Program-made: the position numbers and the translations under genes
Assembly (NCBI RefSeq): GCF_022919135.1
Contig: NZ_CP095049.1
Location: 4,778,501-4,842,500, forward strand
From: Hymenobacter cellulosivorans
GTDB lineage: Bacteria; Bacteroidota; Bacteroidia; Cytophagales; Hymenobacteraceae
Direction: 5' to 3'
DNA: 64,000 nucleotides
The notes under the pieces: generated by a model
What the model was told of the DNA's origin: nothing
Databases searched by the model: none
What the model saw: the letters and a program-made list of their open reading frames with translations, nothing else
Shown here: in pieces, positions 41,692-51,942 of the stretch
How the letters are laid out: every line of letters begins with the position of its first letter
Position numbering within the stretch: position 1 is the first letter of the stretch

Positions 41692-41886
41692 GGCGGTTTG
41701 TCGGCGGTGGAAACCTGTTTTTTGCTTCTTTTGGATGGCAAGCTCAATCGACTAGCAGTCAATATATTGCTAGCCGAATATTATAAGTTTGCTGGCAGCC
41801 AACCGTAGGGTGGGAAGTTTATTTTTTGGGCGTTTTTGGGCGTTTTCTCGTAAGCAAGGGCTCAAAGCATCCGAAGCTGAACGCTT

Positions 41887-44067
41887 ATGTCCCGCACTAT
41901 TATTGTTTCTAACCGCCTTCCTACGAAGGCGCAACGCACCGAAGAAGGACTGCATTTTACCCCCAGCGAAGGCGGCTTAGCCACGGGGCTGGGCTCCATC
42001 TACCGCGCCGATGGCAACGTGTGGGTGGGCTGGCCCGGCGTCGAAATCGAGGACCCCGAGGAGCAGCGCTACGTGACCGAGGAGCTGCGCAACGACAGCA
42101 TGGCCCCGGTGTTTCTGACCCAGGACGAAATCCGGGACTTCTACGAGGGGTTCAGCAACGAGACGCTGTGGCCCACTTTCCACTATTTCAGTCAGTACGC
42201 CGTCTACGAGCAGTCGTATTGGGAGTCGTACGTCGGCGTAAACGAGAAATTCTGCCAGGCCGTGCTCGAATTGGCCGGCCCCGAGGATACCATCTGGGTG
42301 CACGATTACCAGCTGCTGCTCTTGCCCCAGATGCTGCGCGCGGCCCGGCCCGACTGCAGCATCGGCTTTTTCCTGCATATTCCCTTTCCTTCGCACGAGC
42401 TAGTACGCGTGCTGCCCTGGAGCAAGCAGTTGCTGGAAGGCATGCTGGGCGCTGATCTGATTGGTTTTCATACCTACGGCTACATGCGCCACTTTCTGAG
42501 CGCCGTAGCCCAAAGCCTGGGTTACCCGAGTCAGAACGGCATCATCGAGGCCGGGCAGCGCAGCGTGCTGGTCGATGCTTTCCCGATGGGCATCGACTAC
42601 GACAAATATGCCCAGGTGGCCGAGTCGCAGGAAGCCAAGGACAGTGAGCAGCTCTACCGGGAGGCCACCGGCGACGCCCGCGTGATTTTGTCCATCGACC
42701 GGCTCGACTACACCAAGGGTATTGCCGAGCGCCTGCGGGCCTATGAGCAGATGTTGCAGCTCTACCCCGAGTGGCGCGAACGGGTGACGCTGCTGATGCT
42801 GGTGGTGCCCTCGCGCGACCAAGTGGAAAAATACAAGGAGCTGAAAGTGGAAGTCGATGAGCTGGTGGGGCGCATCAACTCCCAGTATCGTACCATCAGC
42901 TGGACGCCCATTCAATATTTCTACCGGTCGTTTCCGCTGGAGCACCTTTCGGGCCTGTACCGCTTGGCGGAAGTAGCCCTGGTGACGCCCATGCGCGACG
43001 GGATGAACCTGGTAGCCAAAGAGTTTGTAGCCAGCAAGGGCGAGCTACCGGGCGTGCTGATTCTCAGTGAGCGGGCCGGCGCGGCACGGGAGCTTTCGGA
43101 CGCCATTATCATCAACCCTACCGACACGCGGCAGCTGGCCGAAGCCATGCACGAGGCGCTAGTGATGCCCGAAGACGAGCAGCGCCTGCGCATGAGCAAC
43201 ATGCAGGCCCTGGTGAGCCAGTATAACGTGTATCAATGGGTGAAGCTGTTTATGGACCGGCTGGCCTACATTAAGATCAAGCAGCAGACCCTGGCCACGG
43301 AAATGCTGGGCCCCGACGAGCTGCAACAGATGCGCACCGACTTTGAGAAGGCCCCGCGGCGCCTGCTGTTCTTGGACTACGACGGCACGCTGGCGCCTTT
43401 TACCAAAAACCCGCAGCACGCCCGCCCCGACGACGAGCTGCGCCACCTGCTGCGTGCCCTGAGTGCCGAGCCGCGCAACCGTGTGGTGATTATCAGCGGC
43501 CGGGACCGGAACACGCTCTTCTCCTGGCTCGGCGACCTGCCGCTCGACTTTATCACCGAGCACGGCGTGTGGCTACGGGCCAGCGGCGAGGACCAGGACT
43601 GGGCCATGCTGCAGCCCATGACCAACACCTGGAAGCAGGAAATCCGGCCGATAATGGAGCTCCTGGTCAGCCGTACGGCCGGCTCCTTTATCGAGGAGAA
43701 GGAATATTCCCTGGTGTGGCACTACCGCCGGGCCGACGTGGAGCTGGGAGCCGTGCGGGCCCGGGAGCTGACCAGCCACCTCAACTTCCTGGCTTCCAAC
43801 ACCGATTTGCAGGTACTGGAAGGCAATAAAGTGGTGGAAATCAAGAATGCCGGGGTCAACAAAGGTGCCGCCGCGGCCCGCTGGCTGGCCACCTACCCCG
43901 CCGACTTTATCCTGGCCATCGGCGACGACCGGACCGACGAAGACACGTTTCAGGCCATGCCGGAGGATGCTTACACGGTGAAAGTCGGCGAGACGGGCCG
44001 CTCATTTGCGCGCTTCCACATTAAAGGCCCCCAGGACGTGCGCCGCACGCTACGGACGCTGCTGTAG
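41887..44067 (+). CDS. Bifunctional trehalose-6-phosphate synthase/phosphatase
   Basis: This 726-residue OtsA-OtsB fusion has an N-terminal GT20 synthase (about 1-470): [63 protein letters not shown] and [19 protein letters not shown]. The C-terminal HAD-type phosphatase (about 490-726) has motif [13 protein letters not shown] (Asp near 496) and the acidic motif [13 protein letters not shown] (about 678). It makes trehalose-6-phosphate from UDP-glucose and glucose-6-phosphate, then trehalose, a stress protectant. Such fusions are common in Bacteroidota. It sits upstream of the gnd-zwf-pgl genes, which also consume glucose-6-phosphate, but a strong hairpin separates them. Both active sites look intact. 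Confidence 0.94.
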   Translation: MSRTIIVSNRLPTKAQRTEEGLHFTPSEGGLATGLGSIYRADGNVWVGWPGVEIEDPEEQRYVTEELRNDSMAPVFLTQDEIRDFYEGFSNETLWPTFHYFSQYAVYEQSYWESYVGVNEKFCQAVLELAGPEDTIWVHDYQLLLLPQMLRAARPDCSIGFFLHIPFPSHELVRVLPWSKQLLEGMLGADLIGFHTYGYMRHFLSAVAQSLGYPSQNGIIEAGQRSVLVDAFPMGIDYDKYAQVAESQEAKDSEQLYREATGDARVILSIDRLDYTKGIAERLRAYEQMLQLYPEWRERVTLLMLVVPSRDQVEKYKELKVEVDELVGRINSQYRTISWTPIQYFYRSFPLEHLSGLYRLAEVALVTPMRDGMNLVAKEFVASKGELPGVLILSERAGAARELSDAIIINPTDTRQLAEAMHEALVMPEDEQRLRMSNMQALVSQYNVYQWVKLFMDRLAYIKIKQQTLATEMLGPDELQQMRTDFEKAPRRLLFLDYDGTLAPFTKNPQHARPDDELRHLLRALSAEPRNRVVIISGRDRNTLFSWLGDLPLDFITEHGVWLRASGEDQDWAMLQPMTNTWKQEIRPIMELLVSRTAGSFIEEKEYSLVWHYRRADVELGAVRARELTSHLNFLASNTDLQVLEGNKVVEIKNAGVNKGAAAARWLATYPADFILAIGDDRTDEDTFQAMPEDAYTVKVGETGRSFARFHIKGPQDVRRTLRTLL

Positions 44068-44080
44068 CCGGGGTGCGTTG

Positions 44081-44142
44081 ACAAACAAGCCGGAGGTTCT
44101 GCCCGCCATCAACTGTGTGGGCAGAACCTCCGGCTTGTTTGT
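44081..44142 (+). terminator. Perfect 24-bp inverted repeat, terminator of the trehalose gene
   Basis: ACAAACAAGCCGGAGGTTC...GCCC (44081-44104) is exactly complementary to 44119-44142, with a 14-base loop, 13 bases after the stop codon. The stem closes with TTGTTTGTT on the downstream side. Confidence 0.85.
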
Positions 44143-44585
44143 TACGGCCAACCAATTTCTTCTTGCGACAAGGCACGCTGCCCGTGCAGTACTCACATGC
44201 CAAGTCACTCCCACAGGGTGGTACTGCAAGGGCAGCATACCTGTATTCAACTGAAAACAACCGGCTAAGGCCACCCAGCGCCTCATTGTACGGCGGACAT
44301 TTTTACCAATCTGCTTCTTTTATACTCAATTGAATTCTAATAACATAGCTTAATCCCTCAGCTTCGGGGCGGGCCGACTGAAAACCCTGCGGCCGGTTTT
44401 TTTCTTACTACCCTGCATTCTACGGCTGAGTCGGGTCGCGCTGCCCGCCAGCCGTGGGTTGTTCATACATTCTTCATGGCCGGCCCGCCTGAATCCTGCT
44501 ATACTTGCGCCGGACCTTCTTGCTTTCTGCCGGAGGCCGCCTTCCCTAACCGGTTTTTCTGATACACTTCCGAAACGCACTTCCG
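44143..44585. other. Intergenic region upstream of gnd with further hairpins
   Basis: The gap holds a second inverted repeat, GCTGCCCGTGCAGTAC (44177-44192) against 44221-44236, with one mismatch in 16. A terminator-like GGCCG(13)CGGCC followed by seven T (44372-44403) comes next. TATACTTG at 44510-44517 could be the -7 box of the gnd promoter, although no good -33 box is visible. The segment 44310-44355 is AT-rich. I see no gene. Confidence 0.5.
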
Positions 44586-46085
44586 ATGAACGAAACGCCA
44601 ACCTCCTTTTCCTTTGGCATGATTGGCCTGGGCACCATGGGCCGCAACCTGCTGCTGAACCTAGCCGACCACGACTTCGCCGTGGCGGGCTACGACAAAG
44701 ACACCAGCAAAGTGAGCCTGCTGGCCGAGGAGGGCGCGGGAATGCCGGTGCAGGGCTTTTCCAGTCTACCCGAGTTTGTGAGCAACCTCCGCACGCCGCG
44801 GGCCATCATGATGCTGGTTCCGGCCGGCCCCATCGTCGACAGCGTGATTGAGGAGCTGCAGCCCCTGCTGCAGCCCGGCGACATCATCATCGACGGCGGC
44901 AACTCCCACTTTACCGATACCAACCGCCGCGACGCGGCCGTGGCGGCAGCCGGCTTCCACTTTTTCGGCATGGGCATTTCGGGCGGGGAAGAAGGGGCGC
45001 GTTTCGGCCCCAGCATGATGCCCGGCGGCGACCAGCAGGCCTACCAGGTGGTGCAACCCATGTTTGAGGCTATTGCCGCCCGCGTCGGCGGTGAACCCTG
45101 CGTGACCTACATTGGGCCCGGGGCCTCGGGCCACTTCGTGAAAATGGTGCACAACGGCATCGAGTACGGCCTGATGCAGCTCATTGCCGAAACCTACGAG
45201 CTGATGAAGCGCGGTCTGGGCCTGGATAACGCGGCCATTGGCCGGGTATTCGCCCAGTGGAACAACGGCCGGCTGCAGTCCTTCCTGCTCGACATCACCA
45301 AGGATATCTTCACCTTTCAGGCTCCGGGCACCGACCACCTGCTGCTCGACGACATCAAGGACGAGGCCCGTTCCAAGGGCACCGGCAAATGGACCTCACA
45401 GGTAGCCCAGGAGCTGGAAATGGCCATTCCCACCATCGATACGGCCGTAGCCATGCGCGACCTGTCGAAGTACAAGGCCCTGCGCGAAAAGCTGGCCACG
45501 CTGTATGGTCCTGAGCCGGCCGCGCTGAACGGCGACCAGGAAGCTTTCCTGGCAAGCCTGGAGCAGGCGTTTTACTTCAACATGGTCATTACCTACGCCC
45601 AGGGCATGCACTTGCTGGCCAAGGCGTCGAAGGACTACGGCTACGGGCTGCAACTGGCCGAAATTGCTAAGATCTGGCGGGGCGGCTGCATTATCCGCTC
45701 CAGCTTTTTGAGCGACATTTTCAACGCCTTCCAGCACACCCCCGACCTGCCGCACCTGTTGCTCGACGAGCAGGTCCGCGCCTTGGTCAATGCGGCCGTG
45801 CCCGGGGCCCGCACAGTGGTAGCCGCGGCCGTCACGGCTGGTATTGCCGCCCCGGCCTACGCCGCTTCACTGAGCTACTTCGACACGTTCCGCAGTGCCC
45901 GCATGCCCTCGAATCTGATTCAGGCCCAGCGCGACTATTTCGGAGCCCACACCTACGAGCTGATCGGGCACGAAGGTGTGTTTCATACCCAGTGGACACC
46001 CGCCCACGAGGATGCTGCCAACAAGCAGGACACCTTTACGGGCCCGGCCAACCAGAACGAGCAGCCGGTCATTCCCAACAAGTAA
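44586..46085 (+). CDS. gnd: 6-phosphogluconate dehydrogenase (decarboxylating)
   Basis: This 499-residue protein has the N-terminal NADP-binding fold FGMIGLGTMGRNLLLNLADH, the substrate motif FGMGISGGEEGARFGPSMMP and the catalytic segment HFVKMVHNGIEYGLMQL, followed by the long all-helical C-terminal domain (KWTSQVAQELEMAIPTIDTA; KIWRGGCIIRSSFL). It oxidises 6-phosphogluconate to ribulose-5-phosphate with CO2 and NADPH. It is the first gene of gnd-zwf-pgl; the gap to zwf is 39 bases. The length is normal and the motifs are complete. Confidence 0.96.
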   Translation: MNETPTSFSFGMIGLGTMGRNLLLNLADHDFAVAGYDKDTSKVSLLAEEGAGMPVQGFSSLPEFVSNLRTPRAIMMLVPAGPIVDSVIEELQPLLQPGDIIIDGGNSHFTDTNRRDAAVAAAGFHFFGMGISGGEEGARFGPSMMPGGDQQAYQVVQPMFEAIAARVGGEPCVTYIGPGASGHFVKMVHNGIEYGLMQLIAETYELMKRGLGLDNAAIGRVFAQWNNGRLQSFLLDITKDIFTFQAPGTDHLLLDDIKDEARSKGTGKWTSQVAQELEMAIPTIDTAVAMRDLSKYKALREKLATLYGPEPAALNGDQEAFLASLEQAFYFNMVITYAQGMHLLAKASKDYGYGLQLAEIAKIWRGGCIIRSSFLSDIFNAFQHTPDLPHLLLDEQVRALVNAAVPGARTVVAAAVTAGIAAPAYAASLSYFDTFRSARMPSNLIQAQRDYFGAHTYELIGHEGVFHTQWTPAHEDAANKQDTFTGPANQNEQPVIPNK

Positions 46086-46124
46086 GCGGCCTGCTTCCTA
46101 TCTATTCCTGCCACACCCTTCCGC

Positions 46125-47639
46125 ATGAGCTCTAACCAACAAGTGCAGCCCACCGTCTTCGTTATTTTCGGGGGCACCGGTGATTTGAACGCCCGCAAGC
46201 TGGCCCCAGCCCTTTATAACCTGTTTCTGGACAACTGGCTGCCGGCCGAATTTGCCATCATCGGCACCGGCCGCACCCAGCTCTCGGACGAGGAGTTTCG
46301 GGGCCGGCTGCTGGAGGGCATCAACCAGTTTTCCCGTAACGGCAAAGCAGTTAAGGCGAAGTGGACCGAATTCAGCCAGCACGTGGTATACCAGGCCGCC
46401 GATGTGAATGATGCCGCCACCTATAAAGAGTTTAGCAAGCGCATCAAGGCCTACGAGAAAGAGTGGCAGGGACCGGTTAACGTGATTTACTACCTGGCCG
46501 TGGCCCCCGAGTTCTTTCCCGTCATTGCCGCCAATATTGCCAAAGCCGACCTGGCTACCGACCCCGACCGTACGCGCATCGTCATCGAGAAGCCCTTTGG
46601 CCACGACCTAGACTCGGCCCGGGAACTGAACCAGCTGCTGGGCCAGACCTTCCAGGAGCGCCAGATTTACCGCATCGACCATTACCTGGGTAAGGAAACG
46701 GTGCAGAACATCATGGCCTTCCGCTTTGCCAACGCCCTGCTCGAACCGCTCTGGAACCGCAACTACATCGAGCACGTGCAGATTTCGGTAACCGAGCAAC
46801 TCGGCGTAGGTGAGCGGAGCGGCTACTACGACGGGGCCGGGGCCCTGCGCGACATGATTCAGAACCACCTGCTGCAGCTCTTGTGCCTGGTGGCTATGGA
46901 ACCGCCCGTCAACTTTACGGCCGACGAGGTGCGCAACCGCAAGGTAGACGTGCTGCGGGCCATGCGCCGGTTTGGGCCCGAGGAGGTGCGCGAGTCGACG
47001 GTGCGGGGGCAGTACGGCGAGGGCTGGATGGAAGGCGAGAAAGTGCCCGGCTACCGCGAAGAAGTAGCTTCCGAAGTGCCGTCCAACACGGAGACGTTTG
47101 CCGCAGTGAAGTTTTTCGTGGACAACTGGCGCTGGCAGGGAGTGCCATTTTACCTGCGCACCGGTAAGCGGATGCACCGCTCGGCCTCCATCATCACCAT
47201 TCAGTTCAAGGACGCGCCGCACTACATCTTTCCGCCCGAAACGGCCGAAAACTGGCAGCAAAACCGCCTGATTATCAGTATTCAGCCCGAAATGAGCATC
47301 CGGTTGCAGGTCCAGGCCAAGCGCCCCGGCCTGGACATGATGCTCAACACCGTAGACATGGTCTTCGACTACAAGGGCACCTACACCACGGCCGCCCCGG
47401 AGGCCTACGAAACCCTGCTGCTCGACACGATGCTGGGCGACCAAACCCTGTTTATGCGCGGCGACCAGGTGGAGGCAGCCTGGGACCTGATTATGCCGAT
47501 TCTCAATTCCTGGGAGGGCCGGACCAGCCAGAGCTTCCCCAACTACTCGGCCGATTCCTGGGGTCCCGAGCTGGCTGAGGCCCTTATTGCCCGGGACGGA
47601 TTCCATTGGTTCACGCTGCCGCTCAACGGTAAAAAATAG
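46125..47639 (+). CDS. zwf: Glucose-6-phosphate dehydrogenase
   Basis: This 504-residue protein has the nucleotide-binding start [35 protein letters not shown], the active-site signature [20 protein letters not shown], and the C-terminal domain [20 protein letters not shown]. It oxidises glucose-6-phosphate to 6-phosphogluconolactone with NADP reduction. It is followed four bases later by pgl, whose product acts on the lactone, so the first two steps of the oxidative pentose phosphate pathway are coupled. Confidence 0.96.
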   Translation: MSSNQQVQPTVFVIFGGTGDLNARKLAPALYNLFLDNWLPAEFAIIGTGRTQLSDEEFRGRLLEGINQFSRNGKAVKAKWTEFSQHVVYQAADVNDAATYKEFSKRIKAYEKEWQGPVNVIYYLAVAPEFFPVIAANIAKADLATDPDRTRIVIEKPFGHDLDSARELNQLLGQTFQERQIYRIDHYLGKETVQNIMAFRFANALLEPLWNRNYIEHVQISVTEQLGVGERSGYYDGAGALRDMIQNHLLQLLCLVAMEPPVNFTADEVRNRKVDVLRAMRRFGPEEVRESTVRGQYGEGWMEGEKVPGYREEVASEVPSNTETFAAVKFFVDNWRWQGVPFYLRTGKRMHRSASIITIQFKDAPHYIFPPETAENWQQNRLIISIQPEMSIRLQVQAKRPGLDMMLNTVDMVFDYKGTYTTAAPEAYETLLLDTMLGDQTLFMRGDQVEAAWDLIMPILNSWEGRTSQSFPNYSADSWGPELAEALIARDGFHWFTLPLNGKK

Positions 47640-47643
47640 TCTT

Positions 47644-48375
47644 ATGTCGCTTCACGTTCACGCTTCGCCCGAGGCCGTTTTGCACAGCCTGGCTCAATAC
47701 TTCGTAACCCAGGCCCAAGCCGCCATTGCCGACCACGGCCGGTTTTCGGTGGCCCTTTCGGGGGGCAATTCGCCGCGCAAGCTCTACGAGCTGCTGGCCG
47801 CGACGCCCTACCGGGAGCAGGTAGCCTGGGACAAGGTGTATTTCTTCTTCGGCGACGAACGGAACGTGCCGGCGACTGACCCGGAGAGTAATTACCGCAT
47901 GGCCCGGGAAGCCTTGCTCAACCCGCTGGCTATTGCCGACGCGCAGGTTTTCCCAGTCGATACGGCGCTGCCACCAGCCGAAGCAGCCGAAGCCTACGCC
48001 CGCACGATTCAAAACTTCTTTGCCCCCGACAAAGCCGTATTCGACCTGGTGCTGCTGGGCCTGGGGGATAATTCGCACACGGCTTCGCTGTTTCCCCACA
48101 CGCCCGTGCTCCACGAGACCAGCGTGGGAGCCCGGGAAGTGTTTGTGGAAGAGAAACAGACGTTCCGTATCACGCTGACGGCCCCGCTGCTCAACCAGGC
48201 CCAGGCCGTGGCCTTCCTGGTGTATGGCGCCGATAAAGCTGCCGCCGTGCAGCAGGTAATCCAAGGGGCGCGCAACGTAGAGGAGTTTCCGGCCCAGCTG
48301 ATTGCCCCAGCCGGGGAGCTGCACTGGTTTCTGGATATGGCTGCCGCGGCGGCCCTGCTGCCGGCCGCCTCCTGA
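47644..48375 (+). CDS. pgl: 6-phosphogluconolactonase
   Basis: I chose the ATG at 47644 (MSLHVHASPEAVLHSLAQYF), giving 243 residues. The longer frame from 47587 would overlap zwf and add non-homologous residues. Family motifs are VALSGGNSPRKLYELLA, VYFFFGDERNVPATDPESNY, LVLLGLGDNSHTASLFPHTP and RITLTAPLLNQAQAVAFLV. It hydrolyses 6-phosphogluconolactone to 6-phosphogluconate. It closes the gnd-zwf-pgl unit and converges with rpiA (14-base gap). Confidence 0.93.
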   Translation: MSLHVHASPEAVLHSLAQYFVTQAQAAIADHGRFSVALSGGNSPRKLYELLAATPYREQVAWDKVYFFFGDERNVPATDPESNYRMAREALLNPLAIADAQVFPVDTALPPAEAAEAYARTIQNFFAPDKAVFDLVLLGLGDNSHTASLFPHTPVLHETSVGAREVFVEEKQTFRITLTAPLLNQAQAVAFLVYGADKAAAVQQVIQGARNVEEFPAQLIAPAGELHWFLDMAAAAALLPAAS

Positions 48376-48389
48376 TACCACTTGCGGCC

Positions 48390-49133
48390 TTAGGGCAAGT
48401 CCGTGAAATCGGCGGCAGAAGCGGGGGCTGCACCGGGGCGGAGCACCAGCGTGGTATCGGCCTGGACTACTATGGCCGCCCGGGTCAGGTTTAGAAACAA
48501 GCCGTGCTCCACGACTCCGGGAATCTGCTGCAGCTGCTGGGCCAGCTCCGGTGGGTTGGGTAGCTGGCCGAAGTGGCAATCCACGAGCAGGTTGCCTTGG
48601 TCGGAGCGGGCCGGCTCGGTGGGGTTGGTTTTATCTAGGCGCAACTCGGGGTTGCCGCCCAGGTTGGCTACGGCGTCGAGCACCCAGGGCAAAGCAAACG
48701 GCACGACTTCGAGGGGCAATGGAAACCGGCCCAGCTGGGTCACGTGCTTGCTGGCGTCGGCAATGATGAGCAGGTAGTCGGAGGCGGTAGCTACAATTTT
48801 CTCGCGCAATAACGCCCCACCCCCACCTTTAATCAGTTGCAGCCGGTCGTCCAGCTCGTCGGCTCCGTCGATGGTTAGGTCGAGGCGCAGGCCACGCCGG
48901 GGTTGCAGCAGCGGAATGCCGAGTTGGCGGGCCAGGTTCTCGCTGGCCAGGGAAGTAGCCACGGCTTCTATGCGCAGCTCCCCCGCTTGCACGACCTGGC
49001 CCAGCAGGGTAATAAACTCGGCGGCGGTGCTGCCTGTGCCTAGCCCTATCCGCATACCACTGCGCACCCAACGTAGGGCCTGGGCCGCGGCTCGTTGCTT
49101 CTGCAGCAGCTGAGGTTGGTCGGCGGCATTCAT
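48390..49133 (-). CDS. rpiA: Ribose-5-phosphate isomerase A
   Basis: This 247-residue protein has RIGLGTGSTAAEFITLLGQ (phosphate loop), LTIDGADELDDRLQLIKGGG and the catalytic-region GGGALLREKIVATAS, plus the late VDCHFGQLPNP and IPGVVEHGLFLN. It interconverts ribulose-5-phosphate and ribose-5-phosphate, the step after 6-phosphogluconate dehydrogenase, whose gene lies in the converging unit. It is monocistronic or leads its own unit; eda2 lies 62 bases upstream on the same strand. Confidence 0.94.
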   Translation of the reverse strand: MNAADQPQLLQKQRAAAQALRWVRSGMRIGLGTGSTAAEFITLLGQVVQAGELRIEAVATSLASENLARQLGIPLLQPRRGLRLDLTIDGADELDDRLQLIKGGGGALLREKIVATASDYLLIIADASKHVTQLGRFPLPLEVVPFALPWVLDAVANLGGNPELRLDKTNPTEPARSDQGNLLVDCHFGQLPNPPELAQQLQQIPGVVEHGLFLNLTRAAIVVQADTTLVLRPGAAPASAADFTDLP

Positions 49134-49195
49134 TATCGGGGGCTTGCTAAGGTTGCAACTGACATGGGGCCCAGAATACTACTTTTCAGCTACAC

Positions 49196-49852
49196 TTACT
49201 GCGCCGCTTTGGGCTGCATGGCGGCCAGCAGTTCCCGTACCTGGGCGGTGAGGGCGGCCGGGTCCTGGGTTTGCAGCAGGCGCGAATCGACGCCCACGCA
49301 GGTGGCGCCGGCCTGCATCCAGGCGGCCATAGTTTCAGCGTCGGGCTGAATGCCGCCGGTGGCCATAAAGCGCACTTTCGGCAGCGGGGCGCTGATGGTC
49401 TTTAGGTAGTTGGGGCCGAGCATGGCGGCCGGAAACAGCTTGGCAAACGTGGCCCCGAGCTGGGAAGCCTGATACACTTCGTTGAGCGTCGATACGCCGG
49501 GCAGCCAGGCCAAATCCTGCTGCTGGCAGAGCGCGGCTACCTCGGCCCCGATGACAGGCTGCACGATGTAGTCGGCGCCGGCGCTGATGAACCGCTCGGC
49601 TTCCTCCACCGTGTAAATGGTACCGGCGCCCAGCATCAAATCCGGGTATTCGGCTTCCACGAACTGCTGCAAATCGGTGAAGATTTCAAAGGCATTCGGG
49701 CCGCGGTTGGTAAACTCGAACAGCCGCACGCCGCCCTCGTAGCAGGCCTGCAACACGCGTCGGGCGTAGGGCTCTTCGGCGTGATAAAAGACGGGAATCA
49801 ACGGGCTTTGCAGCGCGTGCGACACGGCATCAGCCTTGGTAAAACGGGCCAT
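49196..49852 (-). CDS. eda: KDPG/KHG aldolase, second copy
   Basis: This 218-residue class I aldolase has E46 in FEFTNRG and the Schiff-base lysine K138 in FAKLFPAAMLG. It has the same length as the pectin-operon copy (19152-19808), from which it differs at roughly half of its residues by eye. It lies by the pentose phosphate genes. In an Entner-Doudoroff pathway it would split KDPG made from 6-phosphogluconate, but no 6-phosphogluconate dehydratase (edd) gene is seen in the window. It may serve basal KDPG or 2-keto-4-hydroxyglutarate cleavage. Confidence 0.88.
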   Translation of the reverse strand: MARFTKADAVSHALQSPLIPVFYHAEEPYARRVLQACYEGGVRLFEFTNRGPNAFEIFTDLQQFVEAEYPDLMLGAGTIYTVEEAERFISAGADYIVQPVIGAEVAALCQQQDLAWLPGVSTLNEVYQASQLGATFAKLFPAAMLGPNYLKTISAPLPKVRFMATGGIQPDAETMAAWMQAGATCVGVDSRLLQTQDPAALTAQVRELLAAMQPKAAQ

Positions 49853-49878
49853 ACGAGTTGAATATAGGGAAACGAAGA

Positions 49879-49958
49879 AAGCTAGTCGAAAACCATGCTG
49901 GGCAGTGGAAAGTAAAGCCTGCTTTTTTGCCTGATTCCCGACTAGCTTCCGACTAGCT
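49879..49958. repeat. AGCTAGTCG inverted repeat between eda2 and the GH15 gene
   Basis: AAGCTAGTCG (49879-49888) is complementary to CGACTAGCTT (49939-49948), and CGACTAGCT recurs at 49950-49958, giving two alternative stems. It lies in the 111-base gap after the GH15 stop on the minus strand, probably a weak terminator. Confidence 0.5.
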
Positions 49959-49963
49959 GAAAC

Positions 49964-51748
49964 TTACAGAAAATTAGGCCGGTCGAGCTTTTTGGAAATG
50001 CGGTAGGCAGCATTGACCATGCCCACGTGGCTGTAGGCCTGGGGGAAGTTGCCCCACTGCGAGCCGGTGCGCGCGTCTACGTCTTCGCTGAGCAGGCCCA
50101 GGTGGTTGGTGTAGCCCAGCAGCTTCTCAAACTCCCGGGCGGCATCGTCGAGGCGGCCGACGCAGGCCAGGGCCTCCACGTACCAGAAGGAGCAGATGAG
50201 GAAGGTAGTTTCGGGCGTGCCGAAATCGTCGGGGTGGCGGTAGCGGTAAAACAGGCCCTCGGGCGTTTTGAGCTCCTTTTCCAGCTCCCGCAGGTGGTTT
50301 TTGGCCCGGTCGGAATTCGGGTCGAGGTAGCCCATCAGGATGAGCTGCAGGCCGCTGGCGTCGAGGTGGGGCGAGCCAATGGCGTTGGTATACACGCCCC
50401 GCTCGGCATCGTAGCACTCCTCGATTTTCTGAGCCGCGGTATGCGCCAATTGCTCAGCCATGTCCTCAATGTCGCGGTTGCCGAGGTAGCGGGCCACTTT
50501 GCGGGCGGCGTGGGCCCCGGCCCAGTGAAACAGAAACGTATAGCAGTGGTGCTGGGCAATGTGGCGGAACTCCCAGAGGCCGGCGTCGGGCATGTCCATG
50601 GTTTCCTTGATCAGGCGCAGGGCCTCGTACATCATCCGCTCGGAGTCGGCCCGCTCGGCCCCCACGAAGCGGCGGTCCACATACAGCGGCAGCAAAGCCA
50701 CCAGCACCTGCCCGTACACGTCGTTCTGAATGTGGGTGTAGGCGTCGTTGCCGATGCGCACGGGCTGGTTGCCGAGGTAGCCTTCCAGCGGCAGCTCCTT
50801 TTCTACCAGCTTAGCGGCCCCGCTGATGCTATAAAGCGGCTGGTACTTATCGCGCACCTTGGTCGAGATATTGGCAATGTAGTGGAAGTACTTCTCCATC
50901 TCCTCGAAGTGCCCGATGTTGTTGAAGGCCGTCAGGATGTAGTACGTGTCGCGCATCCAGCAGAAGCGGTAGTCCCAGTTGCGGGTGCTGCCGGGCGCTT
51001 CGGGCAAACTCGTAGTGGTAGCGGCAATGATGGCGCCGGTATCTTCGTACTGGTGCAGCTTCAGGGCCAGGGCCGAGCGGATAACCTGGGTTTGGTAGAA
51101 GTTGCTGATGCTGGTGCTTTTCACCCAGTGGCGCCAGTACTGCACGGTTTTGCGCAAAAACTCCTCGGCCGTGCTGTGCAGCGAAGCTTCCAGCGGGGCA
51201 CCGTACGTCAGCACCAGGTAGCGGGTTTCGGTCAGCACGAAGCCCTCCCCGTCGAGGATGTAGGTCAGGGGAATGTCGGTGGTCAGGCGCATTTCCTCTT
51301 CCATGCCCAGGAAGGCAATATGGTTGGAGCTGCGGCGGCGGGTGAGTTGCTGCTCGCCGTACTCGGCCACGGGGTTGCACACCACTTTCACCCGGGGCAC
51401 GCCGGCCAAGGGCTCCAGCTTGCGGATAAACATCAGGGGCTTGTAGTTCCGGTCGTACTGAGTGAAGCGCGGGGCAAAGTCGGTGACGCGGTAGCGGCCC
51501 TCGGCGTTTTCAATTTCCGTGCACAGTACGTTGGTATTTTCCAGGTAGTACTGCCGGGTGCGGTAGTCGGCGTCTTCGGCAGGCTTGATGCTGAACTCGC
51601 CGCCCTTGCGGGTGTCGAGCAGGGGGCCAAACACGAAGCTGCTGTCGAAGCGGGGCCAGCAGAGCCACGATACGGCGGTGTCTTTGTTTATCAGGGCGAG
51701 GTAGGCGCAGTTGCCCACCAGGCCCATGTCGTAGGTATGTTTGCTCAT
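49964..51748 (-). CDS. Glycoside hydrolase family 15 protein (glucoamylase/trehalase type)
   Basis: The ATG at 51748 (MSKHTYDMGLVGNCAYLALI) gives 594 residues; the longer frame adds a Gly/Arg/Pro-rich leader with no homology. The N-terminal beta-sandwich contains SWLCWPRFDSSFVFGPLL. The (alpha/alpha)6 catalytic domain has RNWDYRFCWMRDTYYILTAF, AGLWEFRHIAQHHCYTF (probable acid Glu) and ETTFLICSFWYVEALACVGR (probable base Glu). This is the prokaryotic GH15 group that includes trehalases and glucan alpha-glucosidases. No signal peptide is present, so it is cytosolic. With the trehalose synthase fusion ~6 kb away, trehalose is a reasonable substrate, but the sequence does not prove it. Confidence 0.88.
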   Translation of the reverse strand: MSKHTYDMGLVGNCAYLALINKDTAVSWLCWPRFDSSFVFGPLLDTRKGGEFSIKPAEDADYRTRQYYLENTNVLCTEIENAEGRYRVTDFAPRFTQYDRNYKPLMFIRKLEPLAGVPRVKVVCNPVAEYGEQQLTRRRSSNHIAFLGMEEEMRLTTDIPLTYILDGEGFVLTETRYLVLTYGAPLEASLHSTAEEFLRKTVQYWRHWVKSTSISNFYQTQVIRSALALKLHQYEDTGAIIAATTTSLPEAPGSTRNWDYRFCWMRDTYYILTAFNNIGHFEEMEKYFHYIANISTKVRDKYQPLYSISGAAKLVEKELPLEGYLGNQPVRIGNDAYTHIQNDVYGQVLVALLPLYVDRRFVGAERADSERMMYEALRLIKETMDMPDAGLWEFRHIAQHHCYTFLFHWAGAHAARKVARYLGNRDIEDMAEQLAHTAAQKIEECYDAERGVYTNAIGSPHLDASGLQLILMGYLDPNSDRAKNHLRELEKELKTPEGLFYRYRHPDDFGTPETTFLICSFWYVEALACVGRLDDAAREFEKLLGYTNHLGLLSEDVDARTGSQWGNFPQAYSHVGMVNAAYRISKKLDRPNFL

Positions 51749-51942
51749 GGCCGGGGAGTACGGGTAAAGGCCCACTTGGGGGCGCTTGTGGCGGAGTTTC
51801 GAGCTCCTTAGTACCCCATTGGCCCCGGCCGGGTTGCCGCCAACTCCTGGGCCCGGCCTGCGTAAACCCCGGACGCCCCGGCTAAAACTGCCCCGCAGAA
51901 AGCATTTCGGGGTCATTTGCTCACTTTTCGGACCCGCTGCTT

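Noticed and set aside
44350..44601. An 83-codon minus-strand frame upstream of gnd
   Set aside because: It covers the terminator-like hairpin and the gnd start region and is highly basic without family resemblance.
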